A stretch of 64,000 nucleotides of DNA from Clostridium porci (GTDB lineage: Bacteria > Bacillota > Clostridia > Lachnospirales > Lachnospiraceae): contig NZ_VUMD01000011.1 in NCBI RefSeq assembly GCF_009696375.1, positions 1 to 64,000 on the forward strand, read 5' to 3'. Position 1 is the stretch's first letter. Each line of letters opens with the position of its first letter. A program made the position numbers and the translations under genes. The notes under the pieces are model-generated. The model worked only from the letters and a program-made list of their open reading frames with translations. It made no database searches and had not been told where the DNA came from. This document shows, in pieces, positions 1 to 8,096 of the stretch.

Positions 1-108
1 AACCGAAAGGAAGTAAGACCCCTTGAAGACGACAAGGTAGATAGGTTAGAGGTGGAAGTGCAGCAATGCATGGAGCTGACTAATACTAATCGGTCGAGGG
101 CTTATCCA
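1..108 (+). rRNA. 23S ribosomal RNA, 3' end (partial)
   Basis: The first about 108 bases match the conserved 3' terminus of bacterial 23S rRNA, including the GACTAATACTAATCGGTCGA segment of the last helix. The gene runs off the left edge. The 3' end is placed at CTTATCCA by analogy with other Firmicutes and could be off by a few bases. Only about 84 bases separate it from tRNA-Gly, too few for a 5S gene, so 5S must lie elsewhere in this operon or in the genome. Confidence 0.95.
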
Positions 109-192
109 GAGAGGAAGAGGTTGGGAAAGGTTGCTTTTGTTCAATATGTGGTTTTCAGGGTATGTAGTTCTATAATTTAAGATATATGTTAT

Positions 193-264
193 GCGCGAGT
201 GGCTCAGTGGTGGAGTATCGCCTTGCCAAGGCGAGGGTCGCGGGTTCGAATCCCGTCTCGCGCT
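193..264 (+). tRNA. tRNA-Gly (anticodon GCC)
   Basis: A full cloverleaf can be drawn: acceptor GCGCGAG pairs with CTCGCGC, the anticodon loop is TTGCCAA, and the T arm is CGGGTTCGAATCCCG. The discriminator base is T and no CCA is encoded. A run of T residues follows directly and could end transcription. It sits just downstream of the 23S gene, so it is probably co-transcribed with the rRNA operon. Confidence 0.95.
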
Positions 265-515
265 TTTTTTTATTTCCCGGAATTTTTTGGTTTTACAAGG
301 AATTTCGGGCTTTCGTGTATTTGGAAATCTGTATACAGCTGTAGACAGGCATTTTTATAGGCCAGAGCCAGTTATATAGTGCCTTTTCATACGTGCTTGT
401 ATCCTGATTTTGGACTTCCTCACCTACAATATGCAGGTGGTTCAAATCGGAATAATCTTCTCATTTGACGGCAATAAGCTCTGATAGGAAAAAGTCCTGA
501 TTTTCGTTCTTAAAA

Positions 516-683
516 ATGACTTTAGAGGAATTGTGGCAGTTGTTTCCTATCTTTTTGGCAGAACATCAGACTTGTTGGGGAAAACGGTATTTAGAGGAAG
601 AAGCTTTTTTGAAAAGCCTACTTTCTTATCTTATGGAGTATCCTGATGTCGCAAAGGAATATGAGAAAAACCGGAAAATTTAA
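516..683 (+). pseudogene. short GrpB-like remnant (55 codons)
   Basis: An open frame of 55 residues starts MTLEELWQLFPIFLAEH and ends SYLMEYPDVAKEYEKNRK. From memory, the first part resembles the N-terminal extension of Lachnospiraceae GrpB (UPF0157) proteins and the last part resembles the GrpB C-terminus (RDYL-x-HPE-x-AKEY). The nucleotidyltransferase-like core between them is missing, so it reads as an internally deleted gene. There is no clear ribosome binding site. It could instead be a small unrelated ORF. Confidence 0.35.
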
Positions 684-754
684 TGCTGTATTATAATAAT
701 AAAGTATTTTTTTGGTGGAAAAGAAAGAAAAGAGTAAAATATGCACATTTTTAA

Positions 755-784
755 TAGACATAGGCTGTTTTTATATGATATAAT
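755..784 (+). promoter_or_regulatory. sigma-A promoter for the DUF3798 ABC operon
   Basis: The -35 box TAGACA (755-760) and the -10 box TATAAT (779-784) are 18 bp apart. The start codon follows at 879, leaving a leader of roughly 90 nt. Confidence 0.6.
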
Positions 785-878
785 TTCGAATGTGTCCTGA
801 CCCTGTATCCAAAGGTTCAGAATCAGAACTAAGAGTACATGGTTGGATAAGAAAAAATGTTGTAAAAGGAGAGAGCGA

Positions 879-2108
879 ATGAGAAAAAGATTATTGAGCA
901 TTACTCTGGCAGCTGCTATGCTCCTGTCGTTAGCAGGGTGCCGCAGTGCTGCGCCAACAGCAACCCAAGCTCCGGCAACCGCCGCACCGGCGGCAGATGA
1001 ATCCCCGGCAGAAGGCGGCGGGACAGAGACGAAAGCAGAGGGAGAGACAACAGCTTCAGCAGCTGACTTTAAAATCGGAATTATTACAGGTACTGCTTCT
1101 CAGGGTGACGAGGAGATTACTCAGGCGAATACAATGAAGGAGAAGTATGGTGACATGATTGTTACCTCCACCTATCCTGACAATTTTTCTACTGAGACTG
1201 AGACTGTTATTTCAAACGCGGTAGCGATGGCTTCTGACCCGTCTGTTAAGGCAATCATATGGTGCCAGGCAGTTCCAGGTACAGCGGCAGCGATTGATAA
1301 GGTACGTGAGACACGCCCGGATATGATATTCATTGCAGGTACTCCGGGTGAGGACCCAGGTGTTATTAATCCAAAGGCTGATATTGTATTACAGGTAGAT
1401 GAGCCGGGATGCGGCATTGTAATTCCTCCTCAGGCTAAGGCACAGGGCGCTAAGACAATGATCCATTACTCCTTTCCGCGTCATATGAGCTATGCGCTGA
1501 TTGTTGAACGCCATGAGAATCTGAAGAAGTATTGTGCAGAGAATGGCATTGAGTTAGTTGACGTTACTGCTCCTGATCCCACAGGCGATTCCGGTATTAC
1601 TGGAGCGCAGCAGTTTATTCTTGAGGATGTTCCGCGTCAGATTGAGAAGTACGGCAAGGATACCGTATTTTTTACAACAAACTGCGGTATGCAGGAGCCA
1701 TTAATCCGCTCCGTATTTGAGCAGGGCGCTATTTACTCCTTACAGTGCTGTCCCTCTCCCTTCCATGCATTTCCAGCAGCTCTGAATATTGATATGGCCG
1801 GCCATGAGGCTGATGTTGATTACATGTTAGAGCAGCTCCAGGCGAAAGTTACTGAGGCTGATATGGGCGGAAGAGTGTCTACATGGGGCGTTCCATGTAA
1901 TATGCTGTTCGTTGAGGCTGGTGTGGAGTACGCAAAGAAGGTATTAGAGGGACAGACCAACGGTGTTCTGGATGACGCGGTTCTGCGTGATACCCTTCAG
2001 GAGTGCGCAGGAGATGTTAAGATGACCATTAATAACTATGTAGATGATAATGGAAATAAAAAGGACAATCATTATCTTGTAATGGCAGACTTCGTAACAT
2101 TCGAGTAA
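879..2108 (+). CDS. DUF3798 family ABC transporter substrate-binding lipoprotein
   Basis: The 409-residue protein begins with a lipoprotein signal: Arg/Lys residues, a hydrophobic core, and lipobox LAGC with Cys21. A Thr/Pro/Ala-rich linker follows up to about residue 60. The rest fits the DUF3798 family (KIGIITGTASQGDEE near the start of the domain, IIWCQAVPGTAAA further in), which has a periplasmic-binding-protein-like fold and no assigned ligand. The start at 879 is chosen because AAAGGAGAG precedes it; an upstream in-frame ATG at 843 would put a charged extension before the signal peptide. The next three genes encode an ATPase and two permeases, so this is probably their surface-tethered binding protein. 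A ribose or autoinducer-like ligand is only a guess from the ATPase type. Confidence 0.85.
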   Translation: MRKRLLSITLAAAMLLSLAGCRSAAPTATQAPATAAPAADESPAEGGGTETKAEGETTASAADFKIGIITGTASQGDEEITQANTMKEKYGDMIVTSTYPDNFSTETETVISNAVAMASDPSVKAIIWCQAVPGTAAAIDKVRETRPDMIFIAGTPGEDPGVINPKADIVLQVDEPGCGIVIPPQAKAQGAKTMIHYSFPRHMSYALIVERHENLKKYCAENGIELVDVTAPDPTGDSGITGAQQFILEDVPRQIEKYGKDTVFFTTNCGMQEPLIRSVFEQGAIYSLQCCPSPFHAFPAALNIDMAGHEADVDYMLEQLQAKVTEADMGGRVSTWGVPCNMLFVEAGVEYAKKVLEGQTNGVLDDAVLRDTLQECAGDVKMTINNYVDDNGNKKDNHYLVMADFVTFE

Positions 2109-2142
2109 TTTATACAGATTGCAGGGATTCTTGTATATGTGG

Positions 2143-2181
2143 TTTCGCCGTCCTGCTTAGTGCGGACGGCGAAATTTTTTT
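2143..2181 (+). terminator. attenuating terminator between binding protein and ATPase
   Basis: An 11-bp perfect stem TTTCGCCGTCC / GGACGGCGAAA with an 8-nt loop is followed by a run of seven T residues. It lies between the first and second gene of the operon, an arrangement that usually gives extra transcript of the binding protein relative to the membrane components. Confidence 0.85.
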
Positions 2182-2220
2182 AAGGAGAAGTGTCAGCACA
2201 AAGCGCTAAGGAAAGAGGTT

Positions 2221-3837
2221 ATGAACTTGGATAAAACACAGTATGTTCTGGAAATGGATAATATTACAAAGGACTATTCCGGCAACCAGGTGCTTAAAGG
2301 CGTAAACCTGCATATTAAGCCAGGTGAAATCCATGCGTTGATGGGAGAAAATGGAGCCGGAAAATCTACGTTGATGAATATTTTGTTTGGTATGCCTGTA
2401 ATTCATTCTACCGGAGGCTTCGGCGGTAGTGTAACGATGGCAGGGGAATCGGTTAATATTGATAATCCCTTAAAAGCAATGGAAATGGGAATCGGTATGG
2501 TACACCAGGAATTTATGCTGATTCCTGGCTTTACTGTAACGGAAAATATAAAAATTGGACGCGAAATCACTACCCCGAATTTGGTCAGCCGTATCTTCGG
2601 CAAGTCCATGGAAACACTGGACTTTGATGCAATGGCAAAGGATGCCCGGAAGGCGCTTAAGACCATTGGGTTGCAGATAGAGGATTATGTGAAGGTTGCC
2701 GGCCTTCCTGTAGGTTATATGCAGTTTATAGAGATTGCGAGAGAGATTGACAAGACGGGGCTCCGACTTTTAGTCTTTGACGAACCTACGGCTGTGCTTA
2801 CGGAGTCGGAGGCGGGGCGCCTGCTGGAAGTGATGCGTGTAATTGCCTCCCAGGGAATCGCTATCATTTTCATTACGCATCGATTGGATGAGGTTATGGC
2901 TGTGGCGGACAGCATGACCATCCTTCGTGACGGCGAGTTTGTAGCCCGAAGAGAGATTAAGGATACAAATGTGGTTGAGATTGCGGAGCTGATGATTGGC
3001 CGTAAGGTGGAGAAGCTGGTAGACGACAGCTTTAAGGATACCCGTGCCCTCAGTTATGATTCGATTGCTGTACGTCTGAGAAACTATCACGTAGAGATGC
3101 CTGGAGAGCGAGTAAAGGGGATTGATCTGGATATACGCAAGGGAGAGATCTTTGGGATCGGCGGACTTGCGGGACAGGGTAAGCTGGGTATTCCAAATGG
3201 TATTATGGGTCTGTATGAAGCTACCGGAGAAGTTGCAATCAACGGAAAGCCCTTAAGGCTGGAGAAGCTGGGAGATGCGCTGAATCACAAAGTTGCTTTT
3301 GTGTCGGAGGATCGTAAAGGTGTGGGACTTTTGTTGAACGAAAGCATTGAACATAATATTATGTTTTCCGCTATGGAGACGAATAATAAGTTCCTTAAAG
3401 GCTTCGCATGGATGAGGCTTTTTGACAGCAAGGCGGCTAAGGCGCATGCACAGGATATGGTAAAGAGGCTGGATATTCGCTGTACTGGCGTACGTCAGGC
3501 GGCAGGAAGCCTTTCTGGAGGAAATCAGCAAAAGGTTTGCCTGGCGAGAGCCCTGACTTTGGAGCCGGATATTCTCTTTGTATCAGAGCCTACAAGGGGT
3601 ATCGACATTGGGGCTAAAAAGCTGGTTTTAGAATATCTTACCAAGCTGAACAGGGAGCAGGGGATGACGGTCATTGTAGTATCCTCTGAATTAGTGGAGC
3701 TTCGTTCTGTGTCTGACAGAATTGCCATTATCTCAGATGGAAGAGTTTCAAAAATATTAAGTCCTGATGCTTCGGATGCGGACTTCGGTCTGGCTATGTC
3801 GGGTACAAGGGTGAAAGGAGGGGAGGACCATGAGTAA
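2221..3837 (+). CDS. sugar-type (CUT2) ABC transporter ATP-binding protein, two ATPase domains
   Basis: The 538-residue protein carries two ABC ATPase domains in tandem, as in MglA/RbsA. The first has Walker A GENGAGKST (residues 42-50), a CUT2-style signature VGYMQFIEIARE and Walker B LLVFDEPTAVL. The second has a degenerate Walker A (GGLAGQGKLG), a good signature LSGGNQQKVCLARAL and Walker B ILFVSEPTRGID. One intact and one relaxed nucleotide site is usual for this family. AGGAAAGAGG precedes the ATG. It overlaps the next gene by 8 bp. It should power import of the DUF3798 protein's ligand across the cytoplasmic membrane. Confidence 0.93.
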   Translation: MNLDKTQYVLEMDNITKDYSGNQVLKGVNLHIKPGEIHALMGENGAGKSTLMNILFGMPVIHSTGGFGGSVTMAGESVNIDNPLKAMEMGIGMVHQEFMLIPGFTVTENIKIGREITTPNLVSRIFGKSMETLDFDAMAKDARKALKTIGLQIEDYVKVAGLPVGYMQFIEIAREIDKTGLRLLVFDEPTAVLTESEAGRLLEVMRVIASQGIAIIFITHRLDEVMAVADSMTILRDGEFVARREIKDTNVVEIAELMIGRKVEKLVDDSFKDTRALSYDSIAVRLRNYHVEMPGERVKGIDLDIRKGEIFGIGGLAGQGKLGIPNGIMGLYEATGEVAINGKPLRLEKLGDALNHKVAFVSEDRKGVGLLLNESIEHNIMFSAMETNNKFLKGFAWMRLFDSKAAKAHAQDMVKRLDIRCTGVRQAAGSLSGGNQQKVCLARALTLEPDILFVSEPTRGIDIGAKKLVLEYLTKLNREQGMTVIVVSSELVELRSVSDRIAIISDGRVSKILSPDASDADFGLAMSGTRVKGGEDHE

Positions 3838-4924
3838 TAATCCGGTAAAGTATATGGTAAAGAAGTTTGGTTTGCCTCGTATTATTATCGTAGGCTTTTT
3901 TCTGTTTCTGGTGGCTGCGGCCGGCGGCTTCAAAATGGATTTAATGCAGCTTTTGAGCGATTGTGTGCGCAGATGGGGTATGTTTGGTATTCTAACTCTT
4001 GCCATGGTGCCGGCAGTGCAGTGCGGCATTGGTCTGAACTTTGGTATTTCTATGGGGATCGTGGGAGGACTTTTAGGGGGTCTGATTGTAATTGAGCTAA
4101 ATATTGCCCAGAGCCCTGCTCTGGTAGCTGTAAGTCCTTTATTTGCTATGTGGGTGTCTATCTTGATTGCGATCCTGATCGGAGTTGTTCTAGCTGCTGG
4201 AATCGGCTATCTCTATGGCTTGTTGCTGAATCGCGTAAAAGGTTCTGAGATGACGGTTACTACTTATGTCGGCTTTTCTATCATCGCGTTTATGAATATG
4301 GGGTGGATGCTTCTTCCTTTCCAAAATGGGGAATTGAAATGGCCAAATGCGGGAAAGGGACTTCGCAATACGATTTCCCTGGCCACCTCCTTTAGCAATG
4401 TGATGAATGATACCCTGTCTTTTAAGCTTGGCGGATTTGTAGTGCCCACAGGCCTGCTGCTGTTCCTGTTTTTTATGTGCTTCCTTGTGTGGCTGTTTAT
4501 GAGATCCAAAACAGGTATGGCTATGTCTGCAGCTGGTTCCAACCCTATGTTTGCCAAGGCGGCAGGTATCAATGTTAATAAAATGAGGCTGATTGGCACC
4601 ACTCTTTCTACGGTACTGGCAGCCGTGGGCATTATCGTATATGCTCAGGGCTTTGGGTTTATGCAGCTCTATAACGGGCCTATGATGATGGGGTTTAATT
4701 CGGTAGCAGCCGTTTTAATTGGCGGAGCCTCACCGAAGCGGGCCAGCATTTCCCATGTACTGCTGGGAACCTTTTTGTTCCAGGGAATTCTAGCGCTGGG
4801 GCTTCCCGTTGCCAACCAGTTTATCCCGGAGAGCAATCTGTCAGAGGTCATGCGTCTGATAATTTCCAATGGTATCATCATCTATGCATTAGCACAGACG
4901 AAAGAAGGTGGCGGCCGTGAGTAG
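3830..4924 (+). CDS. ABC transporter permease, CUT2 / BPD_transp_2 type
   Basis: A 364-residue integral membrane protein with about eight to ten hydrophobic segments. The conserved region GLNFGISMGIVGGLLGG early on and the block KAAGINVNKMRLIGTTLSTVLAAVG before the last segments are typical of the branched permease superfamily (RbsC-like). Its start overlaps the ATPase gene by 8 bp and is preceded by AGGAGGGGAGG. It pairs with the permease that follows to make a heterodimeric channel. Confidence 0.9.
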   Translation: MSNNPVKYMVKKFGLPRIIIVGFFLFLVAAAGGFKMDLMQLLSDCVRRWGMFGILTLAMVPAVQCGIGLNFGISMGIVGGLLGGLIVIELNIAQSPALVAVSPLFAMWVSILIAILIGVVLAAGIGYLYGLLLNRVKGSEMTVTTYVGFSIIAFMNMGWMLLPFQNGELKWPNAGKGLRNTISLATSFSNVMNDTLSFKLGGFVVPTGLLLFLFFMCFLVWLFMRSKTGMAMSAAGSNPMFAKAAGINVNKMRLIGTTLSTVLAAVGIIVYAQGFGFMQLYNGPMMMGFNSVAAVLIGGASPKRASISHVLLGTFLFQGILALGLPVANQFIPESNLSEVMRLIISNGIIIYALAQTKEGGGRE

Positions 4925-6410
4925 TAAGAAATTATGTGATATTTTATTTAAGAATAAGGTAGGGATTCTGTTTGTCTTTTTGTGTATAGGAGGCACCATT
5001 GCTTCCAAACAGCCTCTTACCTTTGTTATACCGGAGCTGTTTACACGTATTGCTCGCAATTCCTTTTTAGTGCTTTCCCTGATTATACCGGTGCTAGCAG
5101 GTATGGGCCTGAACTTTGGTATCGTTATCGGAGCTATGGCAGCCCAGGTGGCAATTTTTTTGACTACCTACTGGGGATTTACAGGTATTGCAGGCTTTAT
5201 GCTGACCGCAGTGCTGGCTACCCCTATCGCGGTTTTCTTCGGCTTCCTGGTTGGTAAGCTGTTTAATCATATGAAGGGGGCGGAGATGATAGGAGGTCTG
5301 GTGCTTTCCTATTTTGCGGAGGGCCTGTATCAGCTGCTGTTTCTGTTTATCTTCGGCGGTGTGATTCCTCTGTATAACCCTACCCTTATGATAGCTACCG
5401 GAGTAGGCGTAAAAAACACCATTGACCTTAAGGATACGGTTAAATATGCCCTGGATACCGTTCCTATGCTTACGATTATTGAGATTGGCTTTTACGCCTA
5501 TGTGGCGGTTGCTGTCATTTCTGTGTGTGTAAAGATGATTAAGAAGCAGGAAATTAAATGGAGCGTAGTTATCACGAAGCTGATCGCTGCTGCGGCAGTT
5601 TACGGCCTGACCTATGTGCCTGCGGTTGAAGCCTTTCTCTCTGCCGATCGCCTTCTGCTTTTAAGGGCGGTGGAGCTTGGCTGTGCAGGTACCCTGCTTT
5701 TGCAGCTTTGGAAGCTGCTTGCGGCCAGATTGATCTGCAAGAAGAGCTTCGATGGCAGGAAAGCTGCTGTAAACTGTGTGCTGGCAGCGATGGTGTACGG
5801 TCTTACCTATATTCCAGCTATTTTTAAGGTTTTAGTTATGGTTCAGCTTCCTGTTCTTACCTATCTGTGCATCGCTGCCCTGTGCTTTTTTAACAATGCT
5901 CTTATGCGTACCCGTTTGGGACAGAATATGCGTACAGTGGGGCAAAGCAGAACGGTTGCCAATGCGGCTGGCATCAATGTAGACAGAACCCGTATCATTG
6001 CCATGATTTTCTCTACCGTACTGGCCAGCTGGGGCCAGCTGATCTTCCTCCAGAACGTGGGAACCTTCTCTACCTACGGCGCACACACCCAGGTTGGACA
6101 GTTTGCCATAGCGGCTCTTCTGGTAGGAGGCGCTTCTGTACAGAAGGCGAATAATAAGCAGGCAATCCTTGGAATTACCCTGTTTCATACCCTGTTTATT
6201 GTAGCGCCTTTGGCGGGCAAGGAGCTTTTTGGAGATCCGGTTATCGGTGAGTATTTCCGCGTCTTTGTTTCTTATGGAGTAATCGCCATGGCTTTGGCTA
6301 TGCATGCATGGAAGAAAGTGGTGAAGCCATCTGCGCTTCCAGCATCTCCAGCGGAGGCTTTAAGCGGCAGAGGGGGAAATCCAAGCTCTGGCGCCGGGGC
6401 TTCAGAATAA
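4917..6410 (+). CDS. ABC transporter permease with internal insertion, BPD_transp_2 type
   Basis: A GTG start at 4917 is preferred: AGAAGGTGG lies upstream at a good distance, and it gives MSSKK, overlapping the previous gene by 8 bp exactly as that gene overlaps the ATPase. An upstream in-frame GTG at 4908 is possible. The 497-residue product shares family landmarks with its neighbour (GMGLNFGIVIGAMAAQ; NAAGINVDRTRIIAMIFSTVLAS) but is about 130 residues longer. The extra length is mostly around residues 200-315, a hydrophobic stretch containing two similar segments, VYGLTYVPAV (228-237) and VYGLTYIPAI (293-302). This looks like an internal duplication that adds membrane spans. Confidence 0.88.
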   Translation: MSSKKLCDILFKNKVGILFVFLCIGGTIASKQPLTFVIPELFTRIARNSFLVLSLIIPVLAGMGLNFGIVIGAMAAQVAIFLTTYWGFTGIAGFMLTAVLATPIAVFFGFLVGKLFNHMKGAEMIGGLVLSYFAEGLYQLLFLFIFGGVIPLYNPTLMIATGVGVKNTIDLKDTVKYALDTVPMLTIIEIGFYAYVAVAVISVCVKMIKKQEIKWSVVITKLIAAAAVYGLTYVPAVEAFLSADRLLLLRAVELGCAGTLLLQLWKLLAARLICKKSFDGRKAAVNCVLAAMVYGLTYIPAIFKVLVMVQLPVLTYLCIAALCFFNNALMRTRLGQNMRTVGQSRTVANAAGINVDRTRIIAMIFSTVLASWGQLIFLQNVGTFSTYGAHTQVGQFAIAALLVGGASVQKANNKQAILGITLFHTLFIVAPLAGKELFGDPVIGEYFRVFVSYGVIAMALAMHAWKKVVKPSALPASPAEALSGRGGNPSSGAGASE

Positions 6411-6514
6411 TGCTGCTGCTTAGGAATGTCGTAAAGTGTAAGATAGGCATTCACGAACATGTTGCATAATCAAGGGGCGGTTGAAATTAGAAATCAGATA
6501 GCTCATGGAACAAA

Positions 6515-6644
6515 AATCAGCCTCTCTGAAATAAAAGAACACGGTTCTAAGTAACTTTTATAGCTGCTGGAACCGTGCTTTTTGTAGCTGATTTTCTTAA
6601 CACGCTGCTTTGTAACAGCTCTGTTATGCTTAGAGAGGCTGATT
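6515..6644 (+). repeat. structured 130-nt element enclosing hairpin-repeat copy A
   Basis: A perfect 13-bp inverted repeat, AATCAGCCTCTCT (6515-6527) and AGAGAGGCTGATT (6632-6644), encloses two internal hairpins. One is CACGGTTC/GAACCGTG (6540-6577) with a following T-run (6579-6583), which can end transcription of the ABC operon. The other is TAACAG/CTGTTA (6613-6626). The inner hairpin belongs to a family seen five more times in this window. The remainder of 6411-6838 holds the promoter of the next gene and nothing else I can recognise. Confidence 0.7.
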
Positions 6645-6757
6645 GGGTTTAATCTGCTATCGCCTTTACCGTTCAGAACCTCTCTGCTGTTGAATACTGA
6701 CCGGCCAATACGGAGGGTTTCCACGTCTCTGGCAGGTAATCCGCCTTTTTTGCTGGC

Positions 6758-6786
6758 TTGTCATATTCAGAAAAATGTACTATAAT
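6758..6786 (+). promoter_or_regulatory. sigma-A promoter for the aminotransferase gene
   Basis: TTGTCA (6758-6763), a 17-bp spacer and TATAAT (6781-6786) form a near-consensus promoter about 50 bp upstream of the TTG start codon at 6839. Confidence 0.8.
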
Positions 6787-6838
6787 AGGCGAAATGAATC
6801 ATTGGCCAATAAAAGAGGGAGAGTGAGGAGGGAGAATT

Positions 6839-8020
6839 TTGAAATTTGCAAAGAGGATGGATCATTTTGGAGAAGGAATTTTTTCAAAGCTGGCAGAGCT
6901 TAAAAAAGAAAAAATGGCAAGAGGCGAGGAGGTAATTGATCTAAGCATCGGGACTCCCAATATTCCTCCCGCCCCCCACATTGTAGAGGCCTTATGCCGT
7001 GGGGCTTCCAGGCCGGAGAACTATGTATATGCTATCAGTGACAGGAGGGAACTGCTTGAGGCAGCGGCCCAGTGGTATCAGAGACGCTACAATGTAAAGC
7101 TGAACCCTGAGACGGAGATCTGTTCCCTGTTAGGTTCCCAGGAGGGACTGTCCCATATCGCCTTCACCATAGTTGATGAGGGGGATACGGTACTGGTTCC
7201 TGACCCCTGTTATCCGGTATTTGGGGATGGGCCGCAGCTTGCAGGAGCCAGCCTTTATTATATGCCTCAGAAGAAGGAGCACAATTATGTGCTCCAGCTT
7301 GATGAGATACCGGAGGAAGTGGCAGAGAAGGCAAGGCTGTTGGTGGTTTCCTACCCTAACAATCCAACAGCGGCGATAGCTCCTGATTCCTTCTATGAGG
7401 AGCTGATTGCATTTGCAAAGAAATACGATATAATCGTTCTGCATGATAACGCATATAGTGAATTGGTGTTTGACGGGAGGACAGGGGGGAGTTTTCTTAG
7501 GTTTCCGGGAGCTAGGGAGGTGGGAGTGGAATTTAACTCTTTATCTAAAACCTATGGACTGGCAGGAGCGAGAATTGGCTTCTGTCTGGGCAATGAGGCA
7601 GTTGTGTCAAAATTGAGGCTTTTGAAGTCCAATATGGACTATGGCATGTTCCTTCCTATCCAGGAAGCTGCGATAGCGGCGATTACGGGTACCCAGGACT
7701 GTGTAACAGCTACCAGGGAAATTTATGAGAAGCGCAGAAATTTGCTGTGCGACGGTTTTACCTCCATCGGATGGAGGATGGATCGCCCCTGTGCGACTAT
7801 GTTTGTGTGGGCTTCTATTCCAAAGAATTATGGCAGCTCTGAGAAATTTGCCATGGAAATGGTGGAGAAGGCCGGTGTTTTGGTAACTCCGGGTAGTGCC
7901 TTCGGGCCCTCAGGGGAGGGCTTTGTCCGCCTTGCTCTTGTGCAGAATGAGGCGGCTCTTAACAGGGCGATAGAGGCAGTTAGAAAAAGTAAAATCCTTA
8001 AAGCAGGTATAGATACGTAG
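6839..8020 (+). CDS. class I/II pyridoxal-phosphate aminotransferase (DapL/AlaC-like)
   Basis: The 393-residue protein has the fold-type I landmarks: SYPNNPT (171-177), the Asp203/Tyr206 pair, the PLP-binding lysine in SLSKTYG (Lys237) and Arg245 in the following GARIGF. The substrate is not clear from sequence; relatives include LL-diaminopimelate and alanine/aspartate aminotransferases. The start is TTG, chosen because GGAGGGAGA lies five bases upstream; the next ATG (6857) has no usable spacing. It has its own promoter and is probably monocistronic or read into truA. Confidence 0.85.
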   Translation: MKFAKRMDHFGEGIFSKLAELKKEKMARGEEVIDLSIGTPNIPPAPHIVEALCRGASRPENYVYAISDRRELLEAAAQWYQRRYNVKLNPETEICSLLGSQEGLSHIAFTIVDEGDTVLVPDPCYPVFGDGPQLAGASLYYMPQKKEHNYVLQLDEIPEEVAEKARLLVVSYPNNPTAAIAPDSFYEELIAFAKKYDIIVLHDNAYSELVFDGRTGGSFLRFPGAREVGVEFNSLSKTYGLAGARIGFCLGNEAVVSKLRLLKSNMDYGMFLPIQEAAIAAITGTQDCVTATREIYEKRRNLLCDGFTSIGWRMDRPCATMFVWASIPKNYGSSEKFAMEMVEKAGVLVTPGSAFGPSGEGFVRLALVQNEAALNRAIEAVRKSKILKAGIDT

Positions 8021-8096
8021 AAATGAAACGTATTATGAAATAGTTTGAAGCATGGAAGTATGAGCCTTTGAGGAAGGCTTCACAGATGAGGGAGCA

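Larger units (their letters stand above)
265..878. other. intergenic region after rRNA/tRNA
   Basis: About 610 bases without a convincing full gene. It holds a short GrpB-like remnant (516-683) and the promoter of the DUF3798 operon (755-784), both listed separately. A weak hairpin with arms CACCT/AGGTG lies near 420-435. I see no 5S rRNA. Confidence 0.6.

Noticed and set aside
191-379. 62-residue open frame on the plus strand
   Set aside because: It runs through the tRNA-Gly gene and has no ribosome binding site.
2401-3837. non-canonical signature in the first ATPase domain as a sign of inactivation
   Set aside because: CUT2 ATPases such as RbsA and MglA commonly show this type of relaxed motif, so it is expected.
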